Assembly: GCA_945833895.1 (NCBI GenBank)
Contig: CAMAGQ010000003.1
Coordinates: 1-33,508 of the forward strand
Reading direction: 5' to 3'
From: an uncultured bacterium
GTDB lineage: Bacteria > Cyanobacteriota > Vampirovibrionia > Gastranaerophilales > Gastranaerophilaceae
Length of the DNA stretch: 33,508 nt
A program made the position numbers and the translations under genes. The stretch's first letter is position 1. Each line of letters begins with the position of its first letter. Below the pieces are notes generated by a model, which was not told the origin of the DNA, did not search any database, and worked only from the letters and a program-made list of their open reading frames with translations. Shown here in pieces: positions 1-8,893 of this stretch.

Positions 1-47
1 CCTTTTCCTGATGATATTTTGATTTTTGCCTTGTCTATAAATTGCAT
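1..47 (-). CDS. obg: GTPase Obg/CgtA, N-terminus only (cut by window edge)
   Basis: Minus-strand ATG at 47 reads MQFIDKAKIKISSGKG, matching the Obg N-terminus (M-K/Q-FID-A-KI...G.GG). Only 15 codons visible. Confidence 0.6.
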   Translation of the reverse strand, partial: MQFIDKAKIKISSGK

Positions 48-154
48 AGTATAAATCCTTTAGTGTGATAATACAATAAAAGTTGACAAAGTGCAAATGT
101 AAAGGTTTTGTTATTATTCTTTTAATAGCACCGCAAATGTGGTATTATGAATGT

Positions 155-796
155 ATGTTTACAGGAATTGTTGAAGAGATAGGTAAGATAAAATCATTTA
201 AAAAGGGTTTAAACGGTGCCGAACTGGAAATAGAATGCTCCAAAGTCCTTTGTGATACAAAAATCGGCGACAGTATTGCTGTTAACGGAGTTTGTCAGAC
301 GGTTACGCAGTTGTTGAAATCTTCGTTTAAGGTTCAACTGAGCGACGAAACTCTTAATATCACGACTTTTAACAATGCTCATTCAGGTGATATTGTTAAT
401 TTAGAACGTGCGTTAACTCTATCTTCAAGACTTGGCGGGCATATCGTTTCAGGTCATATTGATTGTATCGGTAAATTTCTCAATAAGCAAAAACTCTCGG
501 GTTTTTACAATCTGACCTTTGAAATTCCTAAATCTCAACAAAAATATGTTGTTTACAAGGGTTCAATAACGATTAACGGTATTAGTCTGACTGTTGCGGA
601 ACTCTCTGGCAATATCATCACTGTTGCAATAATTCCGCATACTTTTGAAAATACCAATCTAAAAACCTTGAAAAACGGAGATTTTGTGAACATTGAAACT
701 GATATTTTAGGAAAGTATGTTGAAAATTTTTTATCTGTGACAGATAATAAAAAAGATATTAGTATGGATTTTTTAATTGAAAACGGGTATGTATAA
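155..796 (+). CDS. ribE: Riboflavin synthase, alpha chain
   Basis: MFTGIVEEIG start and the repeated lumazine-binding architecture (ESIAVNGVCQT-type motif, GGHIVSGHID). The ORF-track start at 83 is probably too far upstream; MFTGIVEE at 155 is the family-typical start. Confidence 0.93.
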   Translation: MFTGIVEEIGKIKSFKKGLNGAELEIECSKVLCDTKIGDSIAVNGVCQTVTQLLKSSFKVQLSDETLNITTFNNAHSGDIVNLERALTLSSRLGGHIVSGHIDCIGKFLNKQKLSGFYNLTFEIPKSQQKYVVYKGSITINGISLTVAELSGNIITVAIIPHTFENTNLKTLKNGDFVNIETDILGKYVENFLSVTDNKKDISMDFLIENGYV

Positions 797-2013
797 TGGA
801 AAAAGAAGATAATTTTAAATTTGACAGCATTGAAGATGCGTTAATTGATTTTAGTCAAGGTAAGCCGATAATTGTAGCAGACGACGAAGACCGAGAAAAC
901 GAAGGTGATGTTATTGTTTCTGCCGAGAAAGTTACACCTGAAGTTATAAATTTCTTGGCAACAGAGGTTCGTGGGTTGATTTGCCTTGCAATATCAAAAG
1001 AAATTGCGGAGCAGCTTGATTTGCCGCAAATGGTTGAACAGAATAACGAAGGTATGAAAACAGCGTTTACGGTAAGTGTTGATGCTGCTGAAAAATACGG
1101 TGTAACAACAGGTATTTCCGCTTATGACAGAGCAAAAACCGTAGAAGTTGCCGTTGCACGTGATGCACAGCCAACAGATTTAAGACGTCCGGGACATTTG
1201 TTCCCTTGTGTGGCAAGACAAGGCGGAGTTCTTGAAAGAACAGGACACACCGAAGCCGTCGTTGATTTGGCAAAGATTTGTTCACATCGTCCTGCGGGGG
1301 TTATGTGCGAGGTTATGGCAGAAGACGGTCACATGGCTCGTCGTGATTATTTGAGAAAATTCGCGGATAAGCACGGAATGAAGTTTATTTCTGTTGCCGA
1401 ACTTATTGCATACAGGCTTAAATCAGAAAAACTTGTAACACGTGAGGCTGAAACAATGCTTCCGACACCTTACGGTAAATTCAAGTTGTATGCCTACAAA
1501 AATCAGGTCAACCATTCTGAGCATGTTGCGTTGGTTATGGATGACGGTTCTGATAAAATTCCTGCCGTTCGTGTTCACAGTATGTGTTTGACAGGGGATG
1601 TTTTCCACAGTTTAAAATGTGATTGCAATTCTCAGTTGAATAACGCTTTAAAATATATCAGTGAATACGGTAAGGGGGCTTTAGTTTATTTGACCGACCA
1701 CGAGGGGCGTGGTATCGGGCTTTGCAACAAAATAAAAGCATACAAACTGCAAGAACAGGGGCAAGATACTGTAGAAGCTAATATTTCGTTAGGGTTTAAA
1801 TCGGATTTGAGAGATTACGGCACAGGGGCACAAATTCTGGTTGATTTGGGCTACACAACTTTTGATTTGATTACCAACAACCCTAAAAAGATTATCGGAC
1901 TTGAAGGTTACGGATTGCACGTAAATGAATTAATCAAGGTTAATTCTGAGGTGACACCATACAACGAGCGATATATAAACACTAAAAAAGAGAAAATGCA
2001 CCACTATTTGTAA
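796..2013 (+). CDS. ribBA: Bifunctional 3,4-dihydroxy-2-butanone 4-phosphate synthase / GTP cyclohydrolase II
   Basis: DDEDRENEGD, GHTEAVVDL (RibB) and RVHSMCLTGDVF-CDCNSQL, DHEGRGIGL (RibA). Overlaps the ribE stop (TAATG). Confidence 0.96.
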   Translation: MEKEDNFKFDSIEDALIDFSQGKPIIVADDEDRENEGDVIVSAEKVTPEVINFLATEVRGLICLAISKEIAEQLDLPQMVEQNNEGMKTAFTVSVDAAEKYGVTTGISAYDRAKTVEVAVARDAQPTDLRRPGHLFPCVARQGGVLERTGHTEAVVDLAKICSHRPAGVMCEVMAEDGHMARRDYLRKFADKHGMKFISVAELIAYRLKSEKLVTREAETMLPTPYGKFKLYAYKNQVNHSEHVALVMDDGSDKIPAVRVHSMCLTGDVFHSLKCDCNSQLNNALKYISEYGKGALVYLTDHEGRGIGLCNKIKAYKLQEQGQDTVEANISLGFKSDLRDYGTGAQILVDLGYTTFDLITNNPKKIIGLEGYGLHVNELIKVNSEVTPYNERYINTKKEKMHHYL

Positions 2014-2025
2014 TATTTAAAAGGA

Positions 2026-3015
2026 ATGAAAAAGATGTATAATGCAAGAATTTTAACCGTTGAAGATTATGAGAGTTTTGAAAATTTGTATGAGGATTTC
2101 AGGTCAAAAGCCGCCGGTGAATACAATTTTGAACTTGAGCCGCTTGACTATGACGGATTTTTGTCAGCAATTGACAAAGATTTAATCAAGTGTATTGTTT
2201 TACACAATGACAATGAGGAAATGGTTGCTTTTCTTGTTTATACGACTGCAATTTCCGAGGCGATTGAATTAAATATAGTTCACTCAATTGTTGAAGAGGA
2301 TTTTAATACGATTGCAAGAGTTTTATTAGAAAAATTCCTCAATATTACAAAAGCATTAAGACGTGAAAAAATTGTCTGCTATCCGATGCTTGGTGCACAA
2401 AAGAACCTTATCAGCGTTATTGCAAAACTTGGATTTAAGTTTATCGGAACTGAGGTTTTGCGTTTCAGATTTGATGCAGACGCTTCAAGAGAAATTTTTT
2501 CAAGGGCAAGAGTTGTCCCGATGCCTGAAGATTACAGGGTTACATCTTGGAATGAAAAATATTTTGAGGATGCTGTCAGAGTTATTCATGAATCGTTTAA
2601 AGAAAGTTCTGATGCGTTGTTTGACCCTAGATTTACAACGCTTGAGGGTACAAGAGATATTATAACAAAGGTTGTAACCGATGTTTATGCCGAATTTATG
2701 CCAAATTCAACAAGTGTTCTGTTGTACAATAATGAGGTTGTTGGGTTTGCGTTTATGAATCTTACGGGCGGTTCTATTGTGAATATTCCTCTTGTCGGTA
2801 TTCTGTCTGAACATCAGGGTAAAGGTTTGTCGACTATTATGCTCAAACATTCCATGGATTATATTATTAAAGCGGTTGATGATTACGGGACGCCAATTAC
2901 TGAGATAAATACGACGACTGAAACAAACAATTTACAAGCATTTAGGTTGTATAAAAATTTAGGTTTCATTGAGGATTACAATTATCCGCAAGCGTATTTA
3001 CCGATAGAAAACTAG
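2026..3015 (+). CDS. GNAT-family N-acetyltransferase
   Basis: C-terminal half has GNAT-like VGFAFMNLTGGSIVNIPLVGILSEHQGKGLSTIML...NTTTETNNLQAFRLYKNLGF. The N-terminal half looks like a second degenerate GNAT fold. Confidence 0.75.
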   Translation: MKKMYNARILTVEDYESFENLYEDFRSKAAGEYNFELEPLDYDGFLSAIDKDLIKCIVLHNDNEEMVAFLVYTTAISEAIELNIVHSIVEEDFNTIARVLLEKFLNITKALRREKIVCYPMLGAQKNLISVIAKLGFKFIGTEVLRFRFDADASREIFSRARVVPMPEDYRVTSWNEKYFEDAVRVIHESFKESSDALFDPRFTTLEGTRDIITKVVTDVYAEFMPNSTSVLLYNNEVVGFAFMNLTGGSIVNIPLVGILSEHQGKGLSTIMLKHSMDYIIKAVDDYGTPITEINTTTETNNLQAFRLYKNLGFIEDYNYPQAYLPIEN

Positions 3016-3047
3016 ACTTTTTAAGAAAAATCAGTTAAATTAATTCT

Positions 3048-4496
3048 ATGTCCGGTATAAATATTAAAAAATTTTTGAACAGTTTTTCGCAGAATTACAA
3101 CCGACCGTCGACGGCAGGGGCTTCTGCAAGTTCTGCATCAAATATTCATGCAAGTAAAAATCAGGTTGAAATGGACACTTCTGCTCCAAAACTGCCATCT
3201 CAGAATGCCTTGCATCATATCGGGCAAAATATTAAAACTGTTGCACAGAATTTCAAGTTGAACGTCTTGCAAAATGCGGACAGAGCCGCGTATTTGAAAG
3301 AGGTTCTGAATTTGCCTAAGAATTTGAACGAGTTTGTTTTTATGGTTCAGCGTAATCTTACCAAATCGCAGGTGAATAAAGAACTTTCAGCACAGCAGAT
3401 GCCGCAGGGGCAAAGTTCAATGCCGCAGCCAAAAACGTTAAGTACAGTACAGTCGCAAATTTTATCTCAGCAGGCGTATCTGCAAAATGCGAATGCAAAA
3501 AATTTGAGTATTCAAAATTTAACACAACAAACCCCGCAATCACAAATAAATCAACAAACAAATGCTCAATTGCAGCAGGCGGTGCAAAATTCTGTCACAG
3601 GCGGAGCTGCTCAAAACCAACAACTGCCGCAAAATGCCGCTCAAGCCCAATTGTATGGGCAAATTGTTAATAACGACAGTATAAAACTGCAAAAGGCGAC
3701 ACTTAACAATGCCAGAAATCAAATGCTTGCGGAAATTTACGACCCGAATGCAGAAGTTGTGCAAGAAGAACCTGTAGAAGTTGTTATGACAAAGGAACTT
3801 CAATCTTCGTTGAAAAAACTTAACATTACCCCCGGCGGAATGATAAATCTTGGCGATATTTCCCTGTTGCTTCAAAAAAACGGGAAATCTGCCATAACAA
3901 AGATTATTATGTCGATGACTGAGGCTTCAAAATCAGGGATTACAGACCTTTCTCAGATGAAAGATATGGCAAAATTTATCAACGCAAGTATTTCTATTGC
4001 GGCAGAAAACAATCCGCAAAAGACTTTAAAACTTTTCTTACTGCTGTATTTACCGTGGCTGCCGCTTGAGGAAGGTGTGAATTTTGATATAGAGATTGAA
4101 GAAAAGAAAAACGCTGAAACTCAAGAAAGCGACAGTATTTTGGTGATAACGGTTACAACAATAAATTTTGGAACGGTTCGAGCGACTTTGGTTCTGGAAA
4201 CATCTAATTCTGTACAGGTTTCGTTTGAGTGTGCGGAGTATTTCCCGAAAAAAGAACTGAAATTGAGGATTGAAAAGGAACAGACGTATTATTCAATGGA
4301 TTCCGTGCTGAATTTCAAAACTGATGAAAATATCAAACATGTTGAGGGGATAAAACAAGCCGCATCTGTGAATATGTCACAAACAACAGAAATAAACCCG
4401 TTTTTACTGTTAATGGCGCATGCTTTGATTAAGCATATTATTGATATTGATAATAACAGTTCTATGGGATTAATTTCACACGAAGATAAATTTTAA
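3048..4496 (+). CDS. Hypothetical protein, Q/N/A-rich N-half; C-terminal region faintly FliK C-domain-like
   Basis: 482-aa ORF; low-complexity Gln-rich region, then a beta-rich segment ITVTTINFGTVRATLVLETSNSVQVSFECAEYFPKKELKLRI. Confidence 0.7.
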   Translation: MSGINIKKFLNSFSQNYNRPSTAGASASSASNIHASKNQVEMDTSAPKLPSQNALHHIGQNIKTVAQNFKLNVLQNADRAAYLKEVLNLPKNLNEFVFMVQRNLTKSQVNKELSAQQMPQGQSSMPQPKTLSTVQSQILSQQAYLQNANAKNLSIQNLTQQTPQSQINQQTNAQLQQAVQNSVTGGAAQNQQLPQNAAQAQLYGQIVNNDSIKLQKATLNNARNQMLAEIYDPNAEVVQEEPVEVVMTKELQSSLKKLNITPGGMINLGDISLLLQKNGKSAITKIIMSMTEASKSGITDLSQMKDMAKFINASISIAAENNPQKTLKLFLLLYLPWLPLEEGVNFDIEIEEKKNAETQESDSILVITVTTINFGTVRATLVLETSNSVQVSFECAEYFPKKELKLRIEKEQTYYSMDSVLNFKTDENIKHVEGIKQAASVNMSQTTEINPFLLLMAHALIKHIIDIDNNSSMGLISHEDKF

Positions 4497-4503
4497 TAAA
4501 TAC

Positions 4504-4532
4504 TTTACAAAATATATTTAAAGTGCTATAGT
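4504..4532 (+). promoter_or_regulatory. Sigma70-type promoter
   Basis: TTTACA (4504-4509), 17-nt spacer, TATAGT (4527-4532), 66 nt before the ATG at 4598. Confidence 0.6.
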
Positions 4533-4597
4533 TATAGTAGTAAAAGAGTTAAGTGGATTAGGGATAATCCTGAAAGAAATAAAAAAGGAGTAAGAAA

Positions 4598-5362
4598 ATG
4601 GTAGTAATGCCTGTATCAATGGTTAATGCCGGTAGTAGTGTAAGTAATATTAATTTTTCCGGTCGTAATAGAAAAAATGCGGAAGTTGATGTTGAAAATT
4701 CTCGTGTTGATGAAGGTTCAAGGTCTTCTAAATTGGCGAAAGTGCCTGTTGTTGTTATGATTGCAATGTCACCTGCAATGTTGAATGGCAAAGTTCCTCC
4801 TGAATTGATGAACGATATGAACGGTGCTAAAACTGAAATGGTTGCATTACCGACAAATACTGCTGATGCGGAAGTTATTCCTAATTTATTTGAGGCTGAA
4901 AAAGTTGCTCCTGTTGCTCCTCAACAAAGAGCGAATGCTCCGTTTGGAGAATCTAATTTAAGAGGTAAAGTAATCCAATATTCTAAATCTTTTAACAGAA
5001 ACGGCTCTAAATACAATTTTGTGTTTGTATCTGAAAAGGGTGACGGTAATTTAGTTCGTGACGTATATGTATTCCCGCAAGGGTACAATTCTTCTGCCGC
5101 AAAATTACTTCCTCAAGTAACTAATTTTGTTTATCACGATATTGGGGAAGGAAAAGAATTTGGTGGAGTAATTGTTTATAGTATTGCTCGTAACGCAAAG
5201 GGCGAATATAAGCAATATAAAGAAGAAATAAGATTACCTGATGAATTGGCTCAGTCAATAATTGACCTTTTGGCTAAGGATTCACAGTTCCGCAACGGCA
5301 CTGCAATTAAGTATTCTGAAACCCGTTCAAGAGTTCTGTTGAATAAAATGGAAGTTAAGTAA
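4598..5362 (+). CDS. Hypothetical protein with N-terminal NINFSG motif
   Basis: 254-aa ORF, AAAAGGAG Shine-Dalgarno upstream, own promoter. No recognised domain. Confidence 0.75.
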   Translation: MVVMPVSMVNAGSSVSNINFSGRNRKNAEVDVENSRVDEGSRSSKLAKVPVVVMIAMSPAMLNGKVPPELMNDMNGAKTEMVALPTNTADAEVIPNLFEAEKVAPVAPQQRANAPFGESNLRGKVIQYSKSFNRNGSKYNFVFVSEKGDGNLVRDVYVFPQGYNSSAAKLLPQVTNFVYHDIGEGKEFGGVIVYSIARNAKGEYKQYKEEIRLPDELAQSIIDLLAKDSQFRNGTAIKYSETRSRVLLNKMEVK

Positions 5363-5470
5363 TAAAAAATATTAACTTTTGTAAAACTTCTTCCGAATTT
5401 GTTAAACATTCATATCAATAATGCCGATAAGTTATGATATACGAGTTAAAATTATGGACGAGTAAAGAAA

Positions 5471-8400
5471 ATGGCATTAGTTAACAAGTTAAAACAGAAT
5501 GAAGTTGTGCAACAGACTGCCCAATCGCAGGCTGGCAGTAACGTTCCCGAAACAAAAACGCAAACATCAGCACCTATCAAGATGACTGTTGATAAAGTTG
5601 CTGAGGATTCTAAGAAAAACAGTGAAATCTTAGATTATTTGAATTCGGATAAGTTCAAAGAATTATCACCTGAAGAGCAATTAAAAGCCTTTAAAGAAAA
5701 GTATGGGCTTGGGCTTTCTGATGAAGAAGTAGGCAAACTGTTTACTAATGCGAAAAAAGTTGCCGCAGAGTTTTCTCAACGTACTGCGTTGGAAGCAGGA
5801 GAAGAAACTCCGACTGCTAACGTTGTAAGCAGTAATGACACTGTTAAAGCAGAAATTGATGCGAAAAAAGAGATTATTGAAATCCTAAAACAGCAGGGGA
5901 TTGAAAAACCGACCCAGAGTGATTTATTTAACTATTTAACAACTCAAAAAGCAAACGGTGCAGAGTTGTCTGCTGAGCAGGCAAAATTGTTAAAAACATT
6001 TAATGCTTTGCTTGATAACGGTTTTGAAGGGTTGAAAGGCCCTGCTCAGGAGAAGACTGCAACATTAATCCCAATTGAAGAGGTTATATCTTCAGAAAAT
6101 TTGCATAAAAGTTCCGAAGAACTGATTCGCATGTATATGGATGCTTATTTAACTAAGCATGATTCAGAATATACAAAACTTTCTGCTGAAGAAAAACTCA
6201 ACTATTGTAACGAAAGGGCTGAGCAACTCTCTGAAAATATTTCAAATGGTGAGACATTGCGATCTTTAAATGATAAAATAACCGCCTATAAAGCAATGGC
6301 TGTTCTTGAAGCCGCCCATGCAAAAGATGAAAAAATAACTGATTTTTCTGATAAATCTTTAGCCAAAAGTGCTGATGCTGCAATAAATAATCAGATAAAA
6401 GTCGGAATTAACACTTTATTGAATGATAAGGGTTTAAAAGATAAAACCCCTGAAGAACAAATGTTGGCAATCGGTAATCTTATTTTTGCAAAAGATGAAA
6501 AATTTGCCCAGTTGTCTGACAGTAAAAAAATGAGGTATATTGAAAACAAATTACAAGAAGTATGTGATAAAGTCGGTATTCCTTTTCGAATTTCAAGTGA
6601 TAATCCAAAAGTAAGAAAGTTAGCAATAGATGCACTTTCCGGTATCTTAACTGAATTTGCTTCAACCGGTGAGGATGTGACAATTGAATCTTATCTTAAA
6701 ACATTGAAGGATCCGCTTAAAAGAACGCAAATCCTTATTAAAAATACTAAAGATGAGAAGATAAGGGCTTATTATCAGAAAAATATGGAAATTTATATGG
6801 AAATGGAAAACCATGGTGTTGATCTCAATAAGCCATCCGAAATTGCTGCATATTTAAAAGGTAAAGACCCCGAAACCCTATCCCCAAATGAAAAACGTAT
6901 ATTGAAAGAAGCAATCAATTCTCAACTTATTGATGAGAAAAAATCGGTTGCATTGGCACAGTATGACGCTCAGGCTATTCTTATTGAAGAAATGAAGGGC
7001 AATCTTACACCTGACGAAATCTTAAAAACCGGTCTTGAGGGATGTAAGACTAAAGAAGAACAATCAGCGTTTTTAGCTGCATATTTTGAGAAATTTGAAG
7101 ATTCACAGTTGCGAGCGAAAGTCACTGAAATTGCAAAGAAACTTAATATACAAGAAGACTTCGAATTTATTGCTATGGTAAAATCAACAGCCAGAGATGA
7201 TGGTGCCGGAGCAGGTCAAATCGCTGCAAGTATTCCTGAATCAAAAGTATCAAAAGCTGTTATGGCAAATGGTGCGAAATTGATGACTCGGGATGCAAAC
7301 ATCGAAATGGGTGTTGAAATTACCCAAAATGAGACGGCTGCTAAAATATACTCTGAAATGTTACAAAACCGTGATAACTATACTCAAGAAGAATCCCTTT
7401 CTATTTCAAAAGGTATCTTGATTAGTGATAGGGTTTCTGATGCAAACAGTTCAAAATTTTCAAAATTATTGATTGAAAATGCAAATGATGCACAAGAACA
7501 GTTGACTTTTGCCAGAGAATACACTTCACTGGGTAGAGCATCCGTTACAGAAGGTGTTGCAGCTGCGGGCAATTCGGTTGATTCAAGTGTTAGAAATGAA
7601 TACAATAATATCATTTCTAATGCGGTTTCATCAGGAAATTATACTGATAATGAAGTTGTAAATATTAAAAATGCCTTAAAAACAGGAGAAATAAGCAAAG
7701 AAACATTAGCAAAAACAACTCCGCCAAGTGTTTCTAATCCAACCCCAGAGGCAAAAACTCAAACCGCTGCGAAGGCTCAGCAAGTTGAACCTGCACCTGC
7801 AAAAACGGTTGAACAGGCACGTACTCAAGCCGTCGCTGAGCAAGTACATGCTCCGAAAGTTTCAGCTGATATAAAACCTCAGACTGTAAAACCGAGCGGC
7901 GTTGAGGCAAAAACAACTGTTTCCAAACAGGCGGCACTCAACAATGCTGCCGAAACTAAGGCCTCAATTGATAAAGCGGTTAAAGACTGGGAAGACAAGC
8001 ATAATACAAAACTTACCGATAAAGAGGTTAGCGAAATAAAAGCCGCGGTATCCGTTGATATAATCAATAATATCGTCGGGGATTCTAAAATCGCTGAAAC
8101 TTCAAAACAGGATGTCTTAAAAATTGTTGAAAGTTCGTCAAATATAAATGAACTTTTCTCAACTTTGATTTCACTTTATGGTTCAAAGGTTCAAACAAAA
8201 TTTGTTGAGTCGCTTGCGGTTTATGGAAGTTCAACTCAAATCCACAGTTTTGCACAAAGCAGCAGAAATAATGATATTATTAAAGATTTATACAGACGAT
8301 GCAGCAGTTCAGGTCTAAAAAATGAACTTCTGGGACTACTTTCCCCAAGTTCCGTATATGAAATGCTTTCAGCAGGTCAAATTCATGACTTATCAAGCGT

Positions 8401-8809
8401 TAATTACAAAGTATTGAAAGAATATGTTGTAAAAAATCTTTCATATATGTCAAATGCGGAATTTAACAACTACTTGAAATTCCTACCGTTTGACGAACGA
8501 CAGGCATTGGTTAAACTAAGGTCAAACGATTCTCCTTTGTCGGGTAACGAAGTTGGCGATGTCGGGGTTTTTGCTCAAAAGTTGCAGGCTGAAAAAAAGG
8601 ATGATAACGCACCTGTACCGGGGTCTGATGAGTGGTTTGAGAAAAATGTGGCAAGACAAAGCGGTCAAAAAGTCCCCCCCTCATCGGTCTACGCAACCTA
8701 TACGGCTGAGGATACCCTAGATGATTGGGGTGGTTTTGCCGGTGGTTCAAAAGTTCCTTTCGGACGTAATTATGATAAGTTGAAACGCGGTCATGTCTAC
8801 TGGGGTTAA
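5471..8809 (+). CDS. Hypothetical 1112-aa helical protein with degenerate repeats and an A/P/Q-rich linker
   Basis: Long uninterrupted ORF; recurrent L-S-(P/A)-E-E-(Q/K)-L type segments; linker PTPEAKTQTAAKAQQVEPAPAK. Family not recognised. Confidence 0.8.
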   Translation: MALVNKLKQNEVVQQTAQSQAGSNVPETKTQTSAPIKMTVDKVAEDSKKNSEILDYLNSDKFKELSPEEQLKAFKEKYGLGLSDEEVGKLFTNAKKVAAEFSQRTALEAGEETPTANVVSSNDTVKAEIDAKKEIIEILKQQGIEKPTQSDLFNYLTTQKANGAELSAEQAKLLKTFNALLDNGFEGLKGPAQEKTATLIPIEEVISSENLHKSSEELIRMYMDAYLTKHDSEYTKLSAEEKLNYCNERAEQLSENISNGETLRSLNDKITAYKAMAVLEAAHAKDEKITDFSDKSLAKSADAAINNQIKVGINTLLNDKGLKDKTPEEQMLAIGNLIFAKDEKFAQLSDSKKMRYIENKLQEVCDKVGIPFRISSDNPKVRKLAIDALSGILTEFASTGEDVTIESYLKTLKDPLKRTQILIKNTKDEKIRAYYQKNMEIYMEMENHGVDLNKPSEIAAYLKGKDPETLSPNEKRILKEAINSQLIDEKKSVALAQYDAQAILIEEMKGNLTPDEILKTGLEGCKTKEEQSAFLAAYFEKFEDSQLRAKVTEIAKKLNIQEDFEFIAMVKSTARDDGAGAGQIAASIPESKVSKAVMANGAKLMTRDANIEMGVEITQNETAAKIYSEMLQNRDNYTQEESLSISKGILISDRVSDANSSKFSKLLIENANDAQEQLTFAREYTSLGRASVTEGVAAAGNSVDSSVRNEYNNIISNAVSSGNYTDNEVVNIKNALKTGEISKETLAKTTPPSVSNPTPEAKTQTAAKAQQVEPAPAKTVEQARTQAVAEQVHAPKVSADIKPQTVKPSGVEAKTTVSKQAALNNAAETKASIDKAVKDWEDKHNTKLTDKEVSEIKAAVSVDIINNIVGDSKIAETSKQDVLKIVESSSNINELFSTLISLYGSKVQTKFVESLAVYGSSTQIHSFAQSSRNNDIIKDLYRRCSSSGLKNELLGLLSPSSVYEMLSAGQIHDLSSVNYKVLKEYVVKNLSYMSNAEFNNYLKFLPFDERQALVKLRSNDSPLSGNEVGDVGVFAQKLQAEKKDDNAPVPGSDEWFEKNVARQSGQKVPPSSVYATYTAEDTLDDWGGFAGGSKVPFGRNYDKLKRGHVYWG

Positions 8810-8835
8810 CAACTTGATTTTCTGATATATTTGTG

Positions 8836-8892
8836 TTGTAATCTTCTTACAGCAAGTTCGCTTGCGAGTTTATAGAAAGAAGACAATTACAA
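8836..8892 (+). promoter_or_regulatory. Structured 5' leader covering the ispH ribosome-binding site
   Basis: Nested complementarity TTGTAAT(8836-8842)/ATTACAA(8886-8892), CTTCTT(8843-8848)/AAGAAG(8877-8882), GCAAG(8852-8856)-TTCG-CTTGC(8861-8865). Confidence 0.55.
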
Positions 8893-8893
8893 A

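Noticed and set aside
83-154. TTGACA at 83-88 as the -35 of a ribE promoter, or 83 as the ribE start codon
   Set aside because: No acceptable -10 at 16-18 nt, and the family-typical N-terminus MFTGIVEE begins at 155.
1-155. FMN (RFN) riboswitch upstream of the riboflavin genes
   Set aside because: The upstream region is short and lacks the conserved RFN core blocks.
1067-1285. Antisense ORFs in the track inside ribBA, pnp, rng, ispH, the helicase and others
   Set aside because: Lie opposite confidently identified coding regions, have biased composition typical of shadow ORFs, and lack recognisable motifs or ribosome-binding sites.
2363-2665. Plus-strand 100-aa ORF inside the GNAT gene (also 18254-18538 and 18593-18793 inside the radical SAM gene)
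   Set aside because: Alternate-frame ORFs within well-supported CDSs with no independent motif.
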